NCBI GenBank assembly: GCA_014058105.1
Contig: JACGCM010002017.1
Span: 62,001-126,000 of the forward strand
Length of the DNA: 64,000 bases
Reading direction: 5' to 3'
Origin: Kingdonia uniflora
Lineage: Eukaryota; Streptophyta; Magnoliopsida; Ranunculales; Circaeasteraceae
Shown one piece after another: positions 11,977 through 25,200 of this stretch. Each line of letters starts with the position of its first letter. Position 1 is the first letter of the stretch. Under the pieces are notes generated by a model. That model was given only the letters and a program-made list of their open reading frames with translations, had not been told where the DNA came from and did no database searches. Both the position numbers and the translations under genes were made by a program.

Positions 11977-12395
11977 TGACACGGACCAACTTAAAATCAA
12001 GCTTGGCACGTGCGGCACTCGAGACACCTGTCCCAAGTAAGCCTAATTACTCTTCTCTATCAATTGTTTAGTAACACAACATCGCAAAACATTACATAAT
12101 CTCAACGCATCACAAACACTGTACAAAGGGTCTTTGAAGGCATCATTTCATTCATATATCAACAACTATTACAAATCACTATTACAAGCTTAAATTCTTT
12201 CTTGGGTGTATTGGATACTTGTCCTCTACATATATAGGAAATAGGAAAACAACTAAGTTCTAAAAGGAAACATCAAAAGTGGAGACGAAGCGTACTCCCC
12301 CATTTTCCTAAGCTAACCTTTACAGAAATAAATGAAAATTTGTACAAAGCTTTCTTACAACCTAAGGATACTATTTACAAAGCCTGGGCGTCACA
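11977..12395 (-). repeat. 3' LTR of chromovirus
   Basis: 419 bp, TGACACGGAC to GGCGTCACA on the plus strand. Paired with the LTR at 17181-17599 with about 4 percent difference by my hand count. Confidence 0.95.
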
Positions 12396-12406
12396 CTCTC
12401 TCCCAC

Positions 12407-15400
12407 TTAGCTTGGAGACGCCCTCGTCGACTTTTTCTTCTGCTTCCGCATCTGCCTGTTCTCTTTCCTCTCTTGCTTGGCCTCAGTCTTCCTCAGTCGG
12501 ACCAAAAGGGGATGAGAATCTTGGTGCTCCCAGCTGGCTTCAGTATCTGGCAGATCCTTCCACTTTACAAGGTACTCATAAACTTCTTCTTTGGTGTCCG
12601 GGTCAACATGGGTCACTCTGTGAGCAAGAACACTCTCTGGAACTTCGCTAGAGCTGACTGGCTTGAGCGGAACATGAGGCCTGACGGTACTTCTGCTTGG
12701 ATCTTCCTTGTCTTGGTGGTAAGGCTTTAGAGTACTGGCATGAAACACTGGATGGATGAAGCGAAGGTGGGAAGGTAATTGAAGCTGGTAGGAAACCTTC
12801 CTAACTTTACCAATGATTGGCATCGGACCAATGTACTTTGATACTAGCCCTTGGTGTATTTTGCCACCTCGCTGCTTGAGATGGGATCTCTTGATCAGAA
12901 CAAGGTCCCCAACTTGAAAAGAATCTGGTCGTCTCTTCTGGTCGGCCCATTTCTTCATTTTGGCTGACGCTTTCTCCAGAGAGGCCCGGGCAATATCTGT
13001 ATTTCTCTGCCATTCTTTTGCAAACTGGTAGGCTCTCGGAACACTTCCTTTGTAATCGGAGGCCACTGTGTGCGGCGTGAGGGGCTGCTGTCCTAACAGT
13101 ATCTCGGAAGGACTCTTGTTGGTGGAGGAACTCTTCTGCAGATTAAAGCAAAATTGTGCTACATCCAAAAGTTCGGCCCAGTCCTTCTTGTTCACCCTGA
13201 CAAAGTGTCGGAGGTACTCTTCTAACATTGTATTGAAGCGCTCTGTCTGACCATCTGATTGCCGATGGTTACTGGTTGAGAAGTTGAGAGTGGATCCCAG
13301 CAATCTAAATACTTCCCTCCAAAACTTCCCAGTAAATCTCGGATCTCTATCGCTGATAATGTCCTTTGGCACGCCCCAATACTTTACAACATGCTTCACA
13401 AAGAGACGCGCTATTTTCTCTGCCGTACAAACAATTGGAGTTGGAATGAATGTTGCATACTCAGAGAACCGGTCGATGATCACGAGTATGGAACCATACC
13501 CTTTCGTCTTGAGTAAACCAGAGATAAAGTCCATAGAGATGCTTTCCCAAGGTCGTGTCGGCACGGGATGTGGTTCCAGCAATCCAAGTGGCAAATCCCG
13601 ATCAATTTTGTCTTGCTGACAAATGTGACAAGTCCGCGTATAATCCATCACTTCATTCTGATCATTTGGCCAATAGTACCCCCTGTGTAGCAAGGACAGG
13701 ATTCTCTGCCAGCCCGGATGGCCTGCCCAAAGAGTATCATGACACTCCTTGATCAGCTCCCGCCTTAGTCCTGCGAACCGAGGAATATAAATTCGTTGTC
13801 CCTTCGTGTATAAAAGACCATCTTCCACCCAGAACCGTCTTGTCTTCCCCTGTTTCACCAAGTTAATCATGGCCTGGGTCTGAGGATCCATCGCTAACCC
13901 TTCGCGGATCCTATCATTGAGGGCGCTGGTAACATAAGAGTGAGACTGTTCGACAGTTGTAGCGATGGCCGCAAGTTCAGCCTTCCGGCTTAATGCATCC
14001 GGCACATTGTTCATCCTCCCTGGCTTGTGCTCGAGATCTAAATCAAACTCGGCTAGAAACTCTTGCCAACGAGCCTGCTTTGAGGTCAACTTCTTTTGTG
14101 TAAGGAAATGGCTTGCCGCACTGTTATCGGTCTTCACCAGAACCTTCATTCCCAACAGATAGTGTCGCCATACTCGTAGGCAATGCACAATAGCAAGGAG
14201 TTCCTTCTGCTGGGCTGAATACCTCCTCTCTGTATCATTCAGCTTCCTGCTTTCGTATGCCACCAGATGTCCCTCTTGTAACAATACTCCACCGATAGTA
14301 AAATCAGACGCATCAGTATGTACCTTAAACGGCTTGGTAATATCTGGCGAGGCTAGGACCGGATTGCTAATTATCGCATGCTTCAGATCGTTAAATGCTG
14401 CTTGACACTTCTCGGACCAAGACCAAGAGAAGTCTTTTTTGAGAAGATCTGTAAGGGGTGCCGCGCGTTTCAAATACCCTTCAATGAACTTGCGGTAGTA
14501 GTTCACGAGGCCAAGAAAGGAATGCACTTCTGTAACCTTCGTAGGAGCTCTCCACTCTTCAATAGCACGGACCTTGTCCATATCCATACGGATCTGTCCT
14601 CCGCCAATAACATGTCCAAGAAACATAACTTGTTCCTGCGCGAATGAGCATTTCTCCAACTTGACATATAATTGGTTCAGTCGCAAGACTTGAAATACAA
14701 GGCGAAGATGTTCAAGGTGTTCTTCCATAGTGCGACTGTATATGACAATATCATCCAGGTACACCACCACAAACTTGTCGATATATTTCTGGAAGAGCTC
14801 ATTCATAAGAGTACAGAAAGTTGCAGGAGCATTGGTCAGGCCGAATGGCATGACAAGAAATTCATATTCCCCATACCGAGTGGAACAAGTCGTCTTTGGT
14901 TCATCTCCGGCAACGATCCTGACCTGATAGTAACCCGATCTCAAATCAAGTTTAGAGAAGTAATTCGCAGACGTAAGCTGGTCAAATAAGTCGGCAATGA
15001 GCGATATTGGATACTTGTTCTTCACCGTTACCTTGTTCAGTGATCGATAGTCCACACATAATCGCAAGCTTCCATCTTGTTTCTTCTGAAATAAGACCGG
15101 GGCACCGTATGACGCCTTTGAGGGGCGAATAAAGCCTGATTCCAGTAGTCCATCAAGCTATTTCCGAAGTTCTGCTAGTTCAGGCGGACTCATTCTATAT
15201 GGTCCTTTCGCAGGAAGCTTGGTTCCAGGGACTAACTCAATCTGATGATCGATAGGCCTTCGTGGAGGTAACACCTTTGGTAATTCTTTTGGCATTACAT
15301 CTTTGAATTTTGTAAGTACCCGGGAGACTTCCGTCGGCAGGTCATCATGATTCTGATCATCCGGCTTTAACCGTAAGGTTGTAAGGTAAGTCAGCTCCCC

Positions 15401-17139
15401 TCGCCTCAATCCCTTCTCCAACTGAAGAGCTGATAATATTCTGCCCTCATCTTTCTGCGTGGACATCTGAATGATTGAGGGATTGTCACCAAAAATCCCT
15501 AAGGAGTTGACGAACGGCATTGGCACTGCCTTGTGGTAGCGGAGAAAGTCTATTCCCAATATAATCTTAAAATCATCCAATGTCACAGCGAGAAGGTTAA
15601 CCTTTCCACTCCATTGCCCCATCTTAACTGGAACCAACTTGGCAACACCACGTATCGGCATTGCGGCGGAGTTTACAGCCTTCATCCGGCTAGAATCTTT
15701 CACCAAATGCATCCCAGACAATTCGCCTCTTGAATGGCAATAAAGTTGTGGGTAACATCTATATCAACCATCGCCAAAGTACTCTACCCATTAATACTAA
15801 GGTCCACATACATGAGTCCCTTCTTCGGCTTAACCTCTGGCAACTGAGTGGTCACGACATTGAGCAAGTAAAGAGAACCCATATGAGTTTCACCGCTATC
15901 ATTTCCCTGAGTGGTGTCATCGGCTTGGTCCCCGTGCGATGCCATTAGAGCATTTAGGGCCATCTTCTGAGGACACTGATAAGCTTTGTGATTCCCTCCA
16001 CAAAGAAAACACTTCAAGTTCCCAGGACGTCCTTGAAACCTGGACGAGGAGGAAGCGCTGCCATTGTTACGTGGCCTGTGGTACTCCCTCCCAGAATTGG
16101 AACTCGAGGCACCACCTGTACTTGCTCCTCCACTCCTGTTATGGCCATGACCTTGGTCTATCCCACCTCTAGCTTGGTACCCCCCATTCTTGCTCCTGTT
16201 GTAATTATTGGAGGATCCCGTTCTTTGTTACGACTGGGAACTAGACTGAGACTGAGCCAGTCGACGCTCACCCTGCATAAGGGTGTAGTCGTTGATACGC
16301 TCAGAGAAGGCCATTGCGGAAGCCAAATTTTGAACCCGTTGCCTTTGCAATTCATTCTGGATCCATGGTTTCAGACCTTCCAAGAAACAAAGCAACTTAT
16401 CCTTTTCAGACATGTCGCGGATATCTAACATCAAGGCTGAGAACCGCTTCACATACTCACGGTTGTTGCCTGTCTGCTTCAGTTGCCTTAAACTCCTCCG
16501 AGCAATGAACTCAACATTCTCGGGTAAGAACTGATTATTCAGCTCTTTCTTCAAGTCATCCCACGTTCCAATAGTACAATGACCGCTCTGGATCTCAGCA
16601 TACTTGGTGCGCCACCATAGTTTAGCATCACCGGCGAGGTACATGGTTGCCATCGACACCTTTGCACCTTCGCTATCAGGCCTAACCACATTGAAGTACG
16701 TCTCCATATCAAAAAAGAAGTTATCTACCTCCTTTGCGTCCTTCGTTCCCTCGTATGCCTTGGGCTCGGGGACCTTGATCCTGGGCCGGTCTATACCGCC
16801 GTCCAAAGGTGTTGGTTCTCCATTTCCAACAACCTTCACTAGGAGATTTACCTTCGAGAAAAGTTCAGCCACCTGATCCAGAAGAGTAGCCATATTCCCT
16901 TCAACCACTCCCTCTAACGTAACGAGACGTTCGCCCACATGGGCCTGATCGTCTGAGAAACCGTCCAATCGTTCCTCCAGAGTCGTCACTTGATCGATAA
17001 TCCCACTTAGAGCTTGCATCTTTTCCTCTAACTGGTCCAACCGCGTTCGGATATTCAAGGGCCGGGGATTAACGGATGGTCCTCCCACATGTGGGGCAAG
17101 GACCTGGGCGGGGTCAGTAGCATTCGGACCCTCCGCCAT
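12407..17139 (-). pseudogene. Chromovirus gag-pol polyprotein, broken in gag and protease
   Basis: Read on the minus strand from a likely ATG at 17139 (MAEGPNATDPAQ). Gag (to about 16230) has the capsid-like AKLWWRTKY and YVKRFSALMLDI. An in-frame TAA at 16228-16230 precedes the CCHC knuckle CFLCGGNHKAYQC (about 15975-16015). An in-frame TAG at 15784-15786 and a frameshift near 15722 hit the protease, whose D-T/S-G triad region also reads altered (VDID). A third in-frame stop lies at 15155-15157. From 15067 to 12407 the frame is open for 886 codons: RT with YLDD, RNase H, integrase with HHCC finger and DDE core ([16 protein letters not shown]), and a C-terminal chromodomain ([18 protein letters not shown]). 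Breaks are described, not repaired. Not autonomous in this form. Confidence 0.93.
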
Positions 17140-17180
17140 CGCAACTGGATCGCTTTCAACTAGATCGCTCTGATACCAAC

Positions 17181-17599
17181 TGACACGGACCAACTTAAAA
17201 TCAAGCTTGGCACGTGCAGCACTCCAGACACCTGTCCCAAGTAAGCCTAATTACTCTTCTCTATCAATTGTTTAGCAATACAACATCGCAAAGCATCACA
17301 TAATCTCAACGCATCACAAACATTGTACAAAGGGTTTTTGAAGGCATCATTTCATTCATATATCAACAATTATTACAAAGCACTATTACAAGCTTAAATT
17401 CCTTCTTGGGTGTATTGGATACTAGTCCTCTACATATATAGAAAATAAGAAAACAACTAAGTTCTAAAAGGAAATATCAAAAGTGGAGACGAAGCGTACT
17501 CCCCCATTTTCCTAAGCTAACCTTTACAGAAATAAATGAAAATTTGTACAAAGTTTTCTTACAACCTAATGATACTATTTACAAAGCCTGAGCGTCACA
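17181..17599 (-). repeat. 5' LTR of chromovirus
   Basis: 419 bp with the same ends as the left LTR; adjacent to the tRNA primer-binding site at 17167-17178, which fixes it as the 5' LTR of a minus-strand element. Confidence 0.95.
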
Positions 17600-17772
17600 A
17601 CCAGAGACTTGTTCAGGTTGGGTCTGCAGAGAAAATATTATGAACCTTGACTACTAGTGCTTGGCAGGGGACAAAGACTAGAGAAGATTGGATTTCGTTT
17701 TCGTGGTTGTGGTTGTGGTTATGGATAGCCTATCTAAACATAATTGTTTCCAACGCCAGTGCTTATAATATA

Positions 17773-18815
17773 ATGGGATATTCTCCGATTCCTCCAGTGA
17801 AGATTCCAGCTTCTATCTTTTTGCAACAGAAATGCCAGACTCTACAAGAAGCCAGGCAACTACATGCTCAGTTGGTCATCTCCGGCCTCTTCGCCCGCCC
17901 TTCAACTTCTGGAAAGCTCGTGAAATCTTATATATCTACATCCCATATTTATTTTGCATCACTAGTATTTAGAGAGCTCAATTCGCCGGATGTCTTTGCA
18001 TATAACACCATGATCAGAGGTCTGACAGTAGGTAATCCCCAACAATTATACTTAATACTTGTGTCTTCAAAGCGTGTTCTTTCATTAAGGCACTCTTCGA
18101 AGGTAAACAAACTCATTGCCAGATAATTAAGGCCGGAGTAGCACCCAATACTCATGCCCACAGCTCTTTAATACACATGTATTCAAATTCTGAGGGTTTG
18201 GACTTCGCAGAACTTGTTCTTGAAGAATTCCATGAAGAGAACACTACCATCAAGAACTCGATGATCTCTGGCTACTTCAGACATGGTTGTGTCGAAAAAT
18301 CCCGTGAACTGTTTGATGGTATAATAGAAAAATATTATTCTTCGTGGAGCATAATGGTGTCTGGATATACAAAAAACTCTATGCACAAAGAAACATTGGG
18401 TGTCTTTAGAGAAATGACGATTTCAGGATTCACCCCTAACAAGTGTATGCGCAAAAGAGACGTGGTGATGTGGGGAGTTTATGATATCGGGTTTTGCTGT
18501 ACATGGACAAGCTGAGAAATGTTTTGATTTGCTTAGCGAGATGATCTATGATGGAACTCAACCAAATGCAATTATCTCTGCTGCCATCTTATCAGCTTGC
18601 TCCCATGTAGGATATGTCAAATGGTTCACGTCTTTGGGATCGAACCATCACTTGAGCATTATGGATGTATGGTAGATCTATTGGGTCGTGCTGGGAGGTT
18701 ACAAAAGGCAGAAGCCCTCATTATGTCAATGCCAATGGCTCCGAACTCGGTTATATGGGGTGCATTACTGGCTGCTTCTAGGACCTACAAAGACGTAAGG
18801 AGGGGGAAACCATAA
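17773..18815 (+). pseudogene. Pentatricopeptide repeat (PPR, PLS class) gene, frameshifted and shortened
   Basis: PLS-class PPR proteins bind organellar RNA. The first frame (from ATG 17773) has the usual CQTLQEARQLHAQLVISGLF start and DVFAYNTMIRGL. The frame then shifts near 18040, giving KAGVAPNTHAHSSLIHMYS and NSMISGYFRHGCVEKSRELFD. It shifts again near 18450 to MISGFAVHGQAEKCFDLLSEM, and once more near 18620 to the family's IEPSLEHYGCMVDLLGRAGR and NSVIWGALLAASRTYKDV. At least three frameshifts and a missing middle portion make it non-functional. No C-terminal E/DYW region follows. It starts about 170 bp right of the retrotransposon. Confidence 0.85.
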
Positions 18816-19201
18816 ATATTCATTAGGTTAACGCATACATCATTATAATGACTCAGTGTCGAACATAGAAAGTAACCATAAATATTAACAAAATAAAGAA
18901 GAAGACGAGTCTGATTTGTATTCTCAGACCCGTAGATTGTACATTATTCTGTCACAAATATATACTTGCATTATTCAAAGCATGAGAACTGCAAGCATCT
19001 ATATACAAATATATACTTCCAATGTTTAAAGCATGAGAACTGTGCACATCTAGAGGATATATAATACGTGACACTGTGTATACCTGGAGGGACTACTCGT
19101 ACATAAATTTAGAAGTATTTTTGAAATTCGGAAAGGAAACCAGAAAGAAGCTTGTGGTGAGCTCGAGATTCAAAAATCAAGCCCATAGCGTCCACAGTTT
19201 T

Positions 19202-22200
19202 TCACCATGAGCTGATGAAGTTGTGGCGAGACTTCTGACGGAACTGTTTCTTTGTTATGCACCAGGCCTTACGGAACGTGCTAATCTGAAATCAAAGACA
19301 AATGTGAAGGGAATTTTAGAAAATAATGCATTTGCAGTTTATCTATGGTTGATTCAGGTAAATCAGGTCCAATAAATATGTGAATGGATGCAGTGTTATA
19401 TGCATTAGATCCTATCATGCACGGTATTTTGGATACGGTCATCGTCAGGCATAATGCACCAAACAAATTATAAAAATAAGGTGCCACGGATCATTCTACA
19501 AAATCCTTGTCCCAATCCATTTGGCATGTAAGTTTTTTTCCGAATACTTCTCATCATATGCTGTACTATCCTGTGCTCAACTACATACACGATTCATGTA
19601 AAAGTATCTGGTCAATACAGGGAACAGATATCTAGGTCTTACGGAAGCCGCATAATCCAGTACCAAACAATATTGTAAAATGCTAAGCTAGCAATACAGG
19701 TTATTGTGATCAAACTTGCTCTTAAACCTTGTATTTGAGGAAATTTATCGAGCAGTTGTTAAATGTCTAATTTTAATCTCAACGCTGGCATGTATAAGAT
19801 ATGCGCAACTTTGCATCCTTTGTAATATTTTGTGTATGTTATAGATCAGTAGCTTACATTACTGACAAGCTTTGCACCAAACCATGCGGAATCTGCACCA
19901 TAGGGAGGGGGGATAACTCTAATTCCTTCGGAGATGGATGGGTGAACAAGTGCATGAAGCTCTTTCTCTAGCCTCTCTGCAGTAATGTAGTAAGCATAAA
20001 AGTCAGAATCTCCCTCCCACTCTCAATAAAGACGACTTAATTACACGTGAATACGAGATACAGCCAGATGCATACCTGGTAGTCCTGGTAAACATGCAGA
20101 CCCACCGGCCAAGACCACAGTCTTGAACCATCCATCATCACAAGTTACTTCTGCAGCTTGACAATGATCCATACAAAGAGCTACTGCTTGATGCAAAGCC
20201 ATCGTGCGCCTACCACCATGATGTTGTAACAACAATCAAAATCACAAGCAAAAAACATGTGAAACTGAAAAAATTCAATCGCAGAGAACACTATTTTTGA
20301 TAGGTCATGGACATTCCCCAACGTCGTAGGGAACGTCCCTGGCCAACAAAAACCGAATTCTAGTCGGCCTCAATAATCGTCTCTCTCCTAAAAAAAATCT
20401 CCCTTTTTAATTTACTAGGTTTAGTATTTCAGAATTAATTTCCAATTAGGATGTGTTTGATTCAACATTTTCAAGAGGAAAATAAACTATTTTTAAGAAA
20501 ATTTGGTTTTCTACTGTTTGATAACCTTTATTAAAGGTAACTAAAAAAATCAATCGCAGAGAACACTATTTTTGATAGGTCATGAACGTTCCCCAACGTC
20601 GTAGGAAACGTCCCTGGCTAACTAAAACCGAATTCTAGTCGGCCTCAATAATCTTCTGTCTCTATCTCTCCCCTAAAAAAATCCCACTTTTTAATTTAGT
20701 GGGTTTAGTATTTTACAATTCATTTCCAATTAGAGTGTGTTTGATTCAACATTTTCAAGTGGAAAATAAACTATTTTTAAGAAAATTCGTTTTTCTACTG
20801 TTTGATAGCCTTAATAAGGTCAAGAAAATTTTCTTAAAAGCAAGCCATTTATTTTCCTAGCTCACCCCGAAGAAACTTTTCCAAATTAATTTTTCAGCCC
20901 CACCTATATCTTCTCTCTCCTCCCCTGTCTCTTCATTTACATAGAAATACTCAAATAAAGTTGATTATTTTCAATGTACAAGTCAAACAACTTAGACAGG
21001 ATTTTCCTAGAAAATTTTCTCAAAACTAATTTCCATGAGAATGATTTTCATGGAATATTTTCTATGGAATCAAACACACCTTTAGTATTTCAGTTAGAGT
21101 TCACTTTTCAATTAGGAGCCCAATAAGTTGGTTTCGGTTATTGTAATAAGCCTCTTTCTCCTATAAAAAGGAGAGTTTATTCTAAGTTTTTAAATTAAGC
21201 TGATGGGTAGAAAGTTGTTCTTATCTTATGAGAGTTAAATAAAAGTAGTGTTTTAAGTTTCATTTGATTGTAGTTTTACAACCAAATTGCTTTCGCGTCA
21301 TTGCTACATAATTTTTGACATGCTTCACCCAACTATAATTGCTATATCTAAAAACTAGGAGCACCAGATTGGATATAGTGGACCACATTTTAGTACCCTC
21401 TTCTAACTGATCTCTCCCTATGCTAGCCTTCAATCCTCTCCTCTTTTCTACATGCTTTTTATATCCAACACTTTTATAAGAGACTATTTCCACAACCCCA
21501 ACGCCACCCCCGGGAAGCGACGCTTACGGAAGTATATCAAGCCAACTTTAGTTCTCAAAAAATATCATTCAATACAAGCTCATAAAAAGCAGCGAGAAAA
21601 TGAGAGGATAAGGACGTACATTCCTCCCATACGAGGTTGAAATAGAATTTCCCCAGTTATAAAGCGCTCTTTCGAGAGAGAAAATGTATGTTCTCCCGGA
21701 ACATCATATGATGCACACGTATCTTTGCAAAGCTCCTCTTCATAATTAGCAGCAACATAGCATAGGTTCTGTAAACAGGATACCATCAGAAATAGTGTAA
21801 AATCTAAAGCATTAAGTAGAAACTTCTACGAGAAAAAAATGAGCAAATGGAAAGTAGAATAGTACGTTAAGAAATAGGAATAGATACTTTGATCTAGGAC
21901 TTAGCACTGTCTTCCTCAATGAGATTGAAACTTATCTAATCTCAATGTTTAAAATACTTGCATTATGTTCCCTATGTATAATATTGTGATACTGGACTTT
22001 GACCCCACACAATGTTATCTAAATTAGACTTTCACCATTAAGCCTTTGAAAATGAAAATCTTGAGAGTATAAGTCTACTTGAGACAAAACATCACAAGAA
22101 ATAGCAACTGCCAGAGTTGGGGTGGAGGGGAGTCTAATTCAGATACAAGAATAGGAGTTGAAGTCAAAATATTCCTAGTGTATATAGCAAAATTTATAAG

Positions 22201-25200
22201 AGTCTAGATTGCCAACAATCAAAAATTGTAAATGTGCACCTCCTTCAGAGTGCGGACAGTGTATAGCGAATCAAAAGTTATATTGTTCTGTTGCATCAGC
22301 TCTCTCAAAAATCCTGTAAGTTTAAGAGCTCCCATTCCTATAACTTCCACGCCGACCTCCCGAATTACTTTACCCCGTAAAACTGTCAAACATCATAATA
22401 CATACATATAAGTAAAATATATAGTAATTTCGTAAACAAATTGAGAAAAAAAAACTATAAGGAGAGGGCCACCCCTGAGGGAGTGCGAGGTGAGTGGCTG
22501 CAAAGTGTCCCCAATTTTGAGGTGGAAAAAATTTATAGGCCAAAAAAGAAGAAGTGCGTTAGTAATCTTTGTTTACCTGTAAAAGATAATCTCTAACGGC
22601 TTAGTTGGTTAGAGCAGCTATTTTGTAAGAAGGAGGTCAAGGATTCGAACCTTACCGAAAGTGCAAATTTTTTCACAGGACCCCATTTTATTTTTTGCAT
22701 AGGACTCTCGCAAAAAGTATGGCCGGCTCTGGGAAGATAATTTTATGCCTTCGGTATTTACTGCTCACTTTCACTGCACAAAGCGCGCCTTCCAAAGCGA
22801 AGCTAGGATAAAATTATTTCTTTCGCGGTTTTGAGCCGCTAAGAATCCAAATAATTTAATTTTGTGGCAGGAGCTATTTGCTAGGAGCAAATAGCTTGGT
22901 TTTGCGGCAGGAGCTATTTGCTTAGAGCTATTACTTCAGATCTAGGGCCATCTTCTTTTCGCTAACGTGTGTATGTCTCGGGTTGGAACAAATTATAACT
23001 CGTCCCGTCTATGGATCGGTCGACATTTTCCACAAATTTTACGAATGGAGGCTATTATTTTCATATTTGTAATTCCAAACCGGTGGTCCGTGGGCCTATT
23101 TGCCTTGGGGGCGGAGAGTGAAGGGCCTAGCAAGCAACCTTATAGCCTAACCGTATCCTAGTAAGACTTTACTAGGATTCTCTTTCCTACCATCCTAATC
23201 AAACAATTGAAAAAACCAAAATTAGTGCTTAGAATAATTTGGTGGAAGCAACGAACTGGATACAACAGTAATAGTAGTTCAAATTCACTCAGGAAAGTGA
23301 AATGTATTTAAATCTCTATAATTCCGTAAGGATCAAGGGAACCGGGGGGGGGGGGGGGGGGGGTCGTTCTAGTCTACTTAGTAACTTCGTGGGATTTCTA
23401 ATCCTACTAAGCATAAAATATAAAAATCCCCCGCTAAAAGTAAACCACTAAAATGCTTTTGGATTTATTAGAAACTAAGTAGAACTAAACATAAAGAAAA
23501 TCATTATTGTGACTCACAATTAGTCTCAGAGGTTGAGGCCCCACTGTTTTTTGTTCTAGTACATCCGATACTTCACAACTTCAAATTTTGAAATGGTGTA
23601 AATCAAAGCAAATACGAGGATTAGAAGTAAAAAACAACTTACTTGGTACTATAGACGTGACATTAAAACCAATATGAACAACAATTCCTGAAATTCTCCT
23701 TGCAGCAAACAAAGCCAACGTCGCCTGGGAAATTTAGATTAGGTGTTACACTAATACATGCTGTAATAAAACTTGAAAATCGGAAGAAAAGAGGAACCAA
23801 TAATATCTACTGACAACTGACAACAGAATGGAGAATCTAATTAGCATATTAGCACACCTGATTAATGGCACAAACAGCAGGAACATTCATGTCAAATAGA
23901 ACTGAGTAGATAGTTTCTTTAAGTTGCTTTCTAGCTGCTCTAGCAGATTGAGTATCTGCACATGAATAGTGAAAACAGAGAGTTAGTCTAAGTGGCGCTC
24001 CTTTTGAAGGAATACCGAACATTTTTCATTATACATGTATCATATATACGGCTAAGAAATGCCACAAACTGGACAAAATTATGTTATGCAAAGGCACATA
24101 AGTGTATTAATGTGTTGTAGGAAGTATCATTTTCTCAAAAAAGGGTGTAGGGCATATAGATACACAGGATCCCTTTTATATATAAGAATATTCATACGCA
24201 TAACTATGATTATATGACAAAAGAATTTTGTAGAGATTTAATATGAGTATGCGTGTAAGTATAGGCAGGGGCGGATTTAGGGGGGGGGGGGCCACTTTTT
24301 TTTTCTTTCAAATTTCCTTCTTTAAAAAAAAAAAAAAAAGAAGTAACAGCCACTCCAACTCCAAGCCCAATTGAGTTGAAGCCCAGCTCTACTCCAGCAC
24401 TGCTCCACAAAGTAATACCTCTTCATCAAGCCCGACTCTTTGGCTTTCTCCTCTCTCTTATTCAAATAAACAACTCCTGTCTTCCTCATCACTCTTTTCA
24501 TCAAAAACAAACATTCGACCATTTTCAAAAGTTATTTCATCTCAGCTGAAGAAGAAACGGTTTATTCAACCCTTGATAGCTCCCAGATGTTCCCTTTTCA
24601 GAACATCGTCGTGGACGACTACGATGCAACCAACAATAGGAGGTAAACTACTCCAAATTTGATCTTATAGTGTTGTCATTTGCCAAAATAATTGATTCAT
24701 GATGTTAATTGCGAGTGTAGCATTCGAAATTCCATGAATTTGGGGGTTACATTTTATCCATAAATTTTGAAATACCCCTTCTTTTTTTATTTTTTTCTTT
24801 TTTTTTATATTGACAAATTCACGAAATGATATCCATTGAACTAAAACACATTTCTTGTTCCATATACATTAATATGGGGTCATTGGATCACACCTAATTG
24901 CCCGATTTACTGATTCCATCTTTACGACATGAACCACCTTGTGATGCTTCCTGAGAGTTACGCTATGCACTCTCTTAGAATCGTCATAGGCTTTCCCTAG
25001 GATATTCTAGGAATGGCTCGATAAATGCCCAAGGCTGGACTTTAGCAAAAATATTCTAGAACTTTTTTTTTTCCCTGATAGATGATTTTATCAATAAATA
25101 GCAACCAATATGAAATAAGATTTAAGAATAATCCATTGATAACTATGCAAATAATTTATGGGTCGGGATCCGGGGACAACATTTTTCTAAAAACATATTT

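Larger units (their letters stand above)
11972..17604 (-). mobile_element. Ty3/gypsy chromovirus LTR retrotransposon with target duplications
   Basis: Full-length element 11977-17599 flanked by the 5-bp duplication ACCAG (11972-11976 and 17600-17604). Transcription direction is minus: the 5' LTR is 17181-17599 and the 3' LTR 11977-12395. Both are 419 bp; I count about 18 differences, mostly transitions. Two bases inside the 5' LTR lies a 12-nt match (17167-17178) to the initiator-Met tRNA end, TGGTATCAGAGC on the minus strand. A purine-rich tract (AAGTGGGAGAGAG) precedes the 3' LTR. Domain order gag, protease, RT, RNase H, integrase, chromodomain defines a chromovirus; the clade (Galadriel/Reina-like) is a guess. 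The element lies between LLG and a PPR pseudogene. Confidence 0.95.

Noticed and set aside
12332..14989. Several plus-strand open frames of 60-130 codons
   Set aside because: They are antisense shadows of the chromovirus pol frame with no family motifs.
24268..24330. Second hAT MITE starting CAGGGGCGGATTTAGG
   Set aside because: Only a left-end-like word is present, next to a G run and an A run; no right end or target duplication was found.
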